A stretch of 7,046 nucleotides of DNA from Bacillus pseudomycoides DSM 12442 (GTDB taxonomy: Bacteria > Bacillota > Bacilli > Bacillales > Bacillaceae_G). The notes under the pieces are model-generated. The model saw only the letters and a list, made by a program, of their open reading frames with translations, had not been told where the DNA came from and searched no databases. Shown piece after piece: positions 4,655-7,046 of the stretch. The stretch is taken from assembly GCF_000161455.1 (NCBI RefSeq), contig NZ_CM000745.1, forward strand, positions 5,232,531 through 5,239,576, in the 5' to 3' direction. Numbering within the stretch: position 1 is the first letter of the stretch; each line of letters opens with the position of its first letter. The position numbers were made by a program, and so were the translations under genes.

Positions 4655-5209
4655 ATGGAAAATACATATGAAATTCCCAAATTAGAAACAAAGCGTCTTT
4701 TATTAAAAAAACTAGATTTTCATGATTTAGATGATTTATTTGAAGTCTATTCGGATCCTCAAACAACTACATATGTACCTCGAGAGGTACACAAAAATAA
4801 AGATGAAACTCGTCTTTTTTTAGAAAACACGATGGAAACAGCTAAGAAAGGTAAGTCCTTCATATGGTCTATTATCTTTAAGAGTGATCAGAAAGCTATT
4901 GGAACCTGTGGGATCTGGAAATTATCACACAGTAGCGCTTCTTTAGGAGCTGTTATTAACCCACTGTATTGGGGAAAAGGAGTTATCGTCGAAGCTTTAG
5001 AAGAACTAATAAAGTTTGGCTTTCAAGAATTAGATTTAAATCGTATTGAAGGAAGATGTGACATAAGGAATACAGCGTCTGAACGAGTTATGCAAAAGCT
5101 AAAAATGACATATGAAGGAACATTGAGACAAAGTGTAATGATCAATGGTATGTATTGCGATTCTAAGATATATTCTCTTTTAAAACATGAATATGATAAC
5201 TTTCGATAA
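4655..5209 (+). CDS. GNAT family N-acetyltransferase, RimJ/RimL type
   Basis: The 184-residue cytosolic protein transfers acetyl from acetyl-CoA to an amine; its acceptor is unknown. It has the Acetyltransf_3 layout: LETKRLLLKKLDFHDLDDLF at residues 10-29, IGTCGIW (82-88), a beta-strand LGAVINPLYWGKGVIVEAL (98-115) with the W-G-K-G CoA pyrophosphate loop, LNRIEGRCDIRNTASERVM (128-146), and KLKMTYEGTLRQ (148-159). Relatives acetylate ribosomal protein N-termini, other protein N-termini, or drugs and toxins. Without an acceptor-specific motif I make no finer call. The length is normal and the frame intact. It forms a single-gene unit between the IS hairpin and its own terminator. Confidence 0.9.
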   Translation: MENTYEIPKLETKRLLLKKLDFHDLDDLFEVYSDPQTTTYVPREVHKNKDETRLFLENTMETAKKGKSFIWSIIFKSDQKAIGTCGIWKLSHSSASLGAVINPLYWGKGVIVEALEELIKFGFQELDLNRIEGRCDIRNTASERVMQKLKMTYEGTLRQSVMINGMYCDSKIYSLLKHEYDNFR

Positions 5210-5222
5210 CGGAGATTATATA

Positions 5223-5260
5223 AAAGAAAGGTCCCTTCGAAGATCTGAAGGGACTCTTTT
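5223..5260 (+). terminator. Terminator of the acetyltransferase gene
   Basis: GTCCCTTC (5231-5238) and GAAGGGAC (5247-5254) pair perfectly around an 8-base loop. Flanking AAAAG and CTTTT extend the stem imperfectly and give a short T run. It begins 13 nt after the stop codon. Confidence 0.75.
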
Positions 5261-5333
5261 AAGTTTCTAGATATAGAGACTGCTGATAAGCAGGATTATG
5301 TTAACTAAGTTTGTATATGAGATGTAAAAAACA

Positions 5334-5363
5334 TTTACAATATATATCCAATAATGTTAGTAT
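5334..5363 (+). promoter_or_regulatory. Putative promoter of the T-box/MFS unit
   Basis: TTTACA (5334-5339) is five of six for a sigma-A -35 box. TAGTAT (5358-5363), 18 bp downstream, is four of six for a -10. Transcription would start about 10 nt upstream of the T-box stem I. The interval 5261-5333 shows no gene. Confidence 0.5.
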
Positions 5364-5373
5364 ATATGAAATT

Positions 5374-5655
5374 AAATGCAATGAAGAGAAGAGTAAATAA
5401 AGTGAATTCTATACAGAGAACCCTGGTAGCTGAAAAGGGGTTAGAATTTCTTTATTGAAGCAAGGCTCAGAGCAGCACATTGGAACCGACTATAGGGGGA
5501 TAGTGTGACGGGCGCTCCCGTTATAGAGCTAGGGTATAAGCATTTTTGTTGTACCTGATAAGGTTAATATGGCGACATATTAATAAACTGGGGTGGTACC
5601 GCGATCTAAAATCTCGTCCCCAAGACACTTAAGTCTTGGGGGTGGGATTTTTTAT
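5374..5655 (+). promoter_or_regulatory. T-box riboswitch (tRNA-sensing leader) of the MFS gene
   Basis: The conserved T-box element GGGGTGGTACCGCG is at 5590-5603, just before an intrinsic terminator. Stem I is recognisable: an AGTA loop-E strand (5392-5395); helix AATAAAG plus AATTCT (5396-5402, 5405-5410) with AGAATT plus CTTTATT (5443-5448, 5450-5456); and the AGAGAA motif (5416-5420 region) under the distal loop. Further hairpins are ACTAT/ATAGT (5489-5504), ACGGG/CCCGT (5508-5521) and TTAATATG/CATATTAA with a GCGA tetraloop (5564-5583), the likely stem III. Uncharged cognate tRNA should stabilise the antiterminator and let transcription proceed into the transporter gene. After GAA (5457-5459) the specifier reads GCA (Ala, 5460-5462) or CAA (Gln, 5461-5463). 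T5597, which faces the tRNA discriminator base, asks for A73 and slightly favours Ala. Confidence 0.93.
5609..5654 (+). terminator. T-box-controlled attenuator terminator
   Basis: CCCCAAGAC (5618-5626) pairs with GTCTTGGGG (5633-5641) around ACTTAA. The stem is extended by AAATC...CGT against the 3' GGTGGGATTT, and a T-rich tract TTTTTT follows (5648-5653). It is mutually exclusive with the antiterminator formed through the T-box sequence. Confidence 0.9.
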
Positions 5656-5692
5656 TTTGTTTTAAGTGTTGCATTCTATCTGATTATATTTT

Positions 5693-5705
5693 AGGAGGAA
5701 TTCAA
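5693..5705 (+). promoter_or_regulatory. Ribosome binding site fixing a TTG start for the MFS gene
   Basis: A full AGGAGG (5693-5698) lies 7 nt before TTG 5706. No ATG is suitably placed, so this site decides the start. Confidence 0.85.
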
Positions 5706-6965
5706 TTGAGTTTAAAAAAAACATTGGAAAATTGGCGGTATCCATCTATCTTATTGTTTAGCATTGGTGTTTCAAGTGTTGGAAGTTGGGTTTACTTTAT
5801 CGCTCTAAACCTTATCGTTCTTAACATAACAGAGTCGGCCATTGCTGTCTCTGGTTTATATATTATTAGGGCTTTATCAACGTTGTTTACTAATATTTGG
5901 TCAGGAAGTCTTGTAGATCGTTTAAATAAAAAATATCTCATGATAGCACTAGATGTTTTTCAGACTGTGCTAATTGCATTATTACCTTTCTTCTCTTCTT
6001 TAGGGCTTATATATGCTATGGTCTTTCTTATTACAATAGCGAGCTCTATGTACCACTCAACATCGGTAACTTATATCACGAAGTTAATACCAATAGGACA
6101 AAGAAAACGTTTCAATTCTTTACGTAGCCTACTTGATTCCGGAGCTTTTTTGACTGGACCAGCAATAGCAGGAATGATGTTTACAATTGGTACACCTAAT
6201 ATGGCTATTTATATCAATGCTGTAGCTTTATTTTTATCTGCATTAATTACAGTAGGAATGCCTAATGTTGAATCCTCCGCACAATTAGAAAAAACATCAG
6301 ATACAACAAAATTATCTCTTAAGTTATTAATAGATGATTGGAAGCTTGTTATTAGATTTAGCCGTAAGTATTTATATATCATGATGATTTATCTTTTGTT
6401 TAGTGCGATGATAGTCATGATGACAGCTACAGATTCGTTGGAAGCTGCTTTTGCAATTAGGATACTTTCCTTATCTGAAGGTGAATATGGAGTCTTAGTC
6501 AGTATTGCTGGAGCAGGAGTATTAGCAGGTTCTTTATCCAATGCAATAATTATTGAAAAAATACCTACCTCATGGCTTATTGGTATGGGTTCCTTAATAA
6601 CTGCAGTAGGTTATATGGTTTTTACATCCTCTAATACCTTTTTTATAGCATCTATAGGAGTTTTTGTTTTGTCATTTGCTACTGCCTTTTCTAATACTGG
6701 TTTTTACACATTTTATCAAAACAATATACCTGTTGATGTGATGGGGAGGGTTATAAGTATTTACGGGTTTATTGAGGCTTTTTTAATTATTACCGTTACT
6801 GCAATCTTTGGTATTTCTTCCGAGCTTATATCTATACGATTTGTTGTAGTTTCAGGAGCATTTATAATGTTTTTGGTATCTATTACACTATTTATTTGTA
6901 GTGTTCAACCATCAAAAGCGAAATTCTATTCTAATTCACCTGAGCTTAAAGATTCATTCCAATAA
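5706..6965 (+). CDS. MFS transporter, MefA-like (MFS_3) 12-TM efflux-type
   Basis: The 419-residue integral membrane protein is a proton-coupled major facilitator. Motif A between TM2 and TM3 is clear (GSLVDRLNKK, residues 67-76). I see about twelve hydrophobic segments: 12-38, 45-66, 77-96, 99-120, 143-162, 165-185, then a hydrophilic central loop to 222, then 223-242, 260-280, 288-306, 311-333, 347-368 and 376-399. The RKRFNSLRSLLDSGAFLTGP stretch (133-152) and overall length resemble macrolide-efflux MefA and MFS_3 proteins. Neither the substrate nor the direction is given by the sequence. The start is TTG 5706 after AGGAGG. Expression is controlled by the T-box leader, so it should rise when one tRNA species is uncharged. 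That fits an amino acid or precursor transporter, or a pump for an aminoacyl-tRNA synthetase inhibitor. It is single-gene, with its own terminator. Confidence 0.88.
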   Translation: MSLKKTLENWRYPSILLFSIGVSSVGSWVYFIALNLIVLNITESAIAVSGLYIIRALSTLFTNIWSGSLVDRLNKKYLMIALDVFQTVLIALLPFFSSLGLIYAMVFLITIASSMYHSTSVTYITKLIPIGQRKRFNSLRSLLDSGAFLTGPAIAGMMFTIGTPNMAIYINAVALFLSALITVGMPNVESSAQLEKTSDTTKLSLKLLIDDWKLVIRFSRKYLYIMMIYLLFSAMIVMMTATDSLEAAFAIRILSLSEGEYGVLVSIAGAGVLAGSLSNAIIIEKIPTSWLIGMGSLITAVGYMVFTSSNTFFIASIGVFVLSFATAFSNTGFYTFYQNNIPVDVMGRVISIYGFIEAFLIITVTAIFGISSELISIRFVVVSGAFIMFLVSITLFICSVQPSKAKFYSNSPELKDSFQ

Positions 6966-7007
6966 ATTCTTTTTTTAATGAATAAAATTTGATAATAGTT
7001 ATGAAAT

Positions 7008-7037
7008 AAAAAGGATCTTTATTCAAAGATCCTTTTT
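7008..7037 (+). terminator. Terminator of the MFS gene
   Basis: A perfect 13-bp stem (AAAAAGGATCTTT at 7008-7020, AAAGATCCTTTTT at 7025-7037) with loop ATTC ends in five Ts. The A-run on the 5' side would also let it work for a minus-strand gene entering from the right. Confidence 0.9.
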
Positions 7038-7046
7038 ACTACCGAT

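Noticed and set aside
1..7046. CRISPR array, tRNA or rRNA genes
   Set aside because: No regularly spaced direct repeats, cloverleaf-like segments or rRNA core sequences were seen on either strand.

Overview
The window looks like chromosome or large-plasmid DNA of a Bacillus cereus group Firmicute. The evidence is low GC, strong AAGGAGG-type ribosome binding sites, TTG starts, IS231- and IS240-type insertion-sequence debris, a Bacillus-type beta-propeller phytase and a T-box leader. The assignment is by recognition of families, not by database search.

Layout. Bases 1-72 hold the terminator of a gene lying off the left edge. Bases 85-274 are a 190-bp internally deleted IS6/IS240-family element: both terminal inverted repeats remain, with only 25 codons of transposase. 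A secreted beta-propeller phytase (490-1662, +) follows with its own terminator. Bases 1771-1867 form a large imperfect palindrome made of two IS231-type ends facing away from each other. Next come two minus-strand genes, an isochorismatase-family cysteine hydrolase (2132-2689, TTG start, preceded by an overlapping 23-codon small ORF) and a DUF1272 zinc-binding protein (2817-3017). An Lrp/AsnC regulator (start probably 3166, to 3597) is divergent from them. An IS231-like transposase remnant (3727-4468, +) has a frameshift and is cut off by a further IS231-type end at about 4474. A RimJ/RimL-type GNAT acetyltransferase (4655-5209) is a stand-alone transcription unit. The right end is a T-box riboswitch (about 5374-5655) controlling a 12-TM MFS transporter (5706-6965), closed by a strong terminator.

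How it fits together. The genes do not form one operon; they look like separate cargo units between IS scars. Two functional modules stand out: the Lrp / DUF1272 / hydrolase cluster, where the divergent regulator probably acts on its neighbours, and the T-box/MFS unit, where uncharged tRNA should switch on a transporter. The T-box specifier cannot be assigned with confidence by eye; Ala GCA and Gln CAA are the leading readings. I see no tRNA, rRNA, CRISPR array or replication origin.
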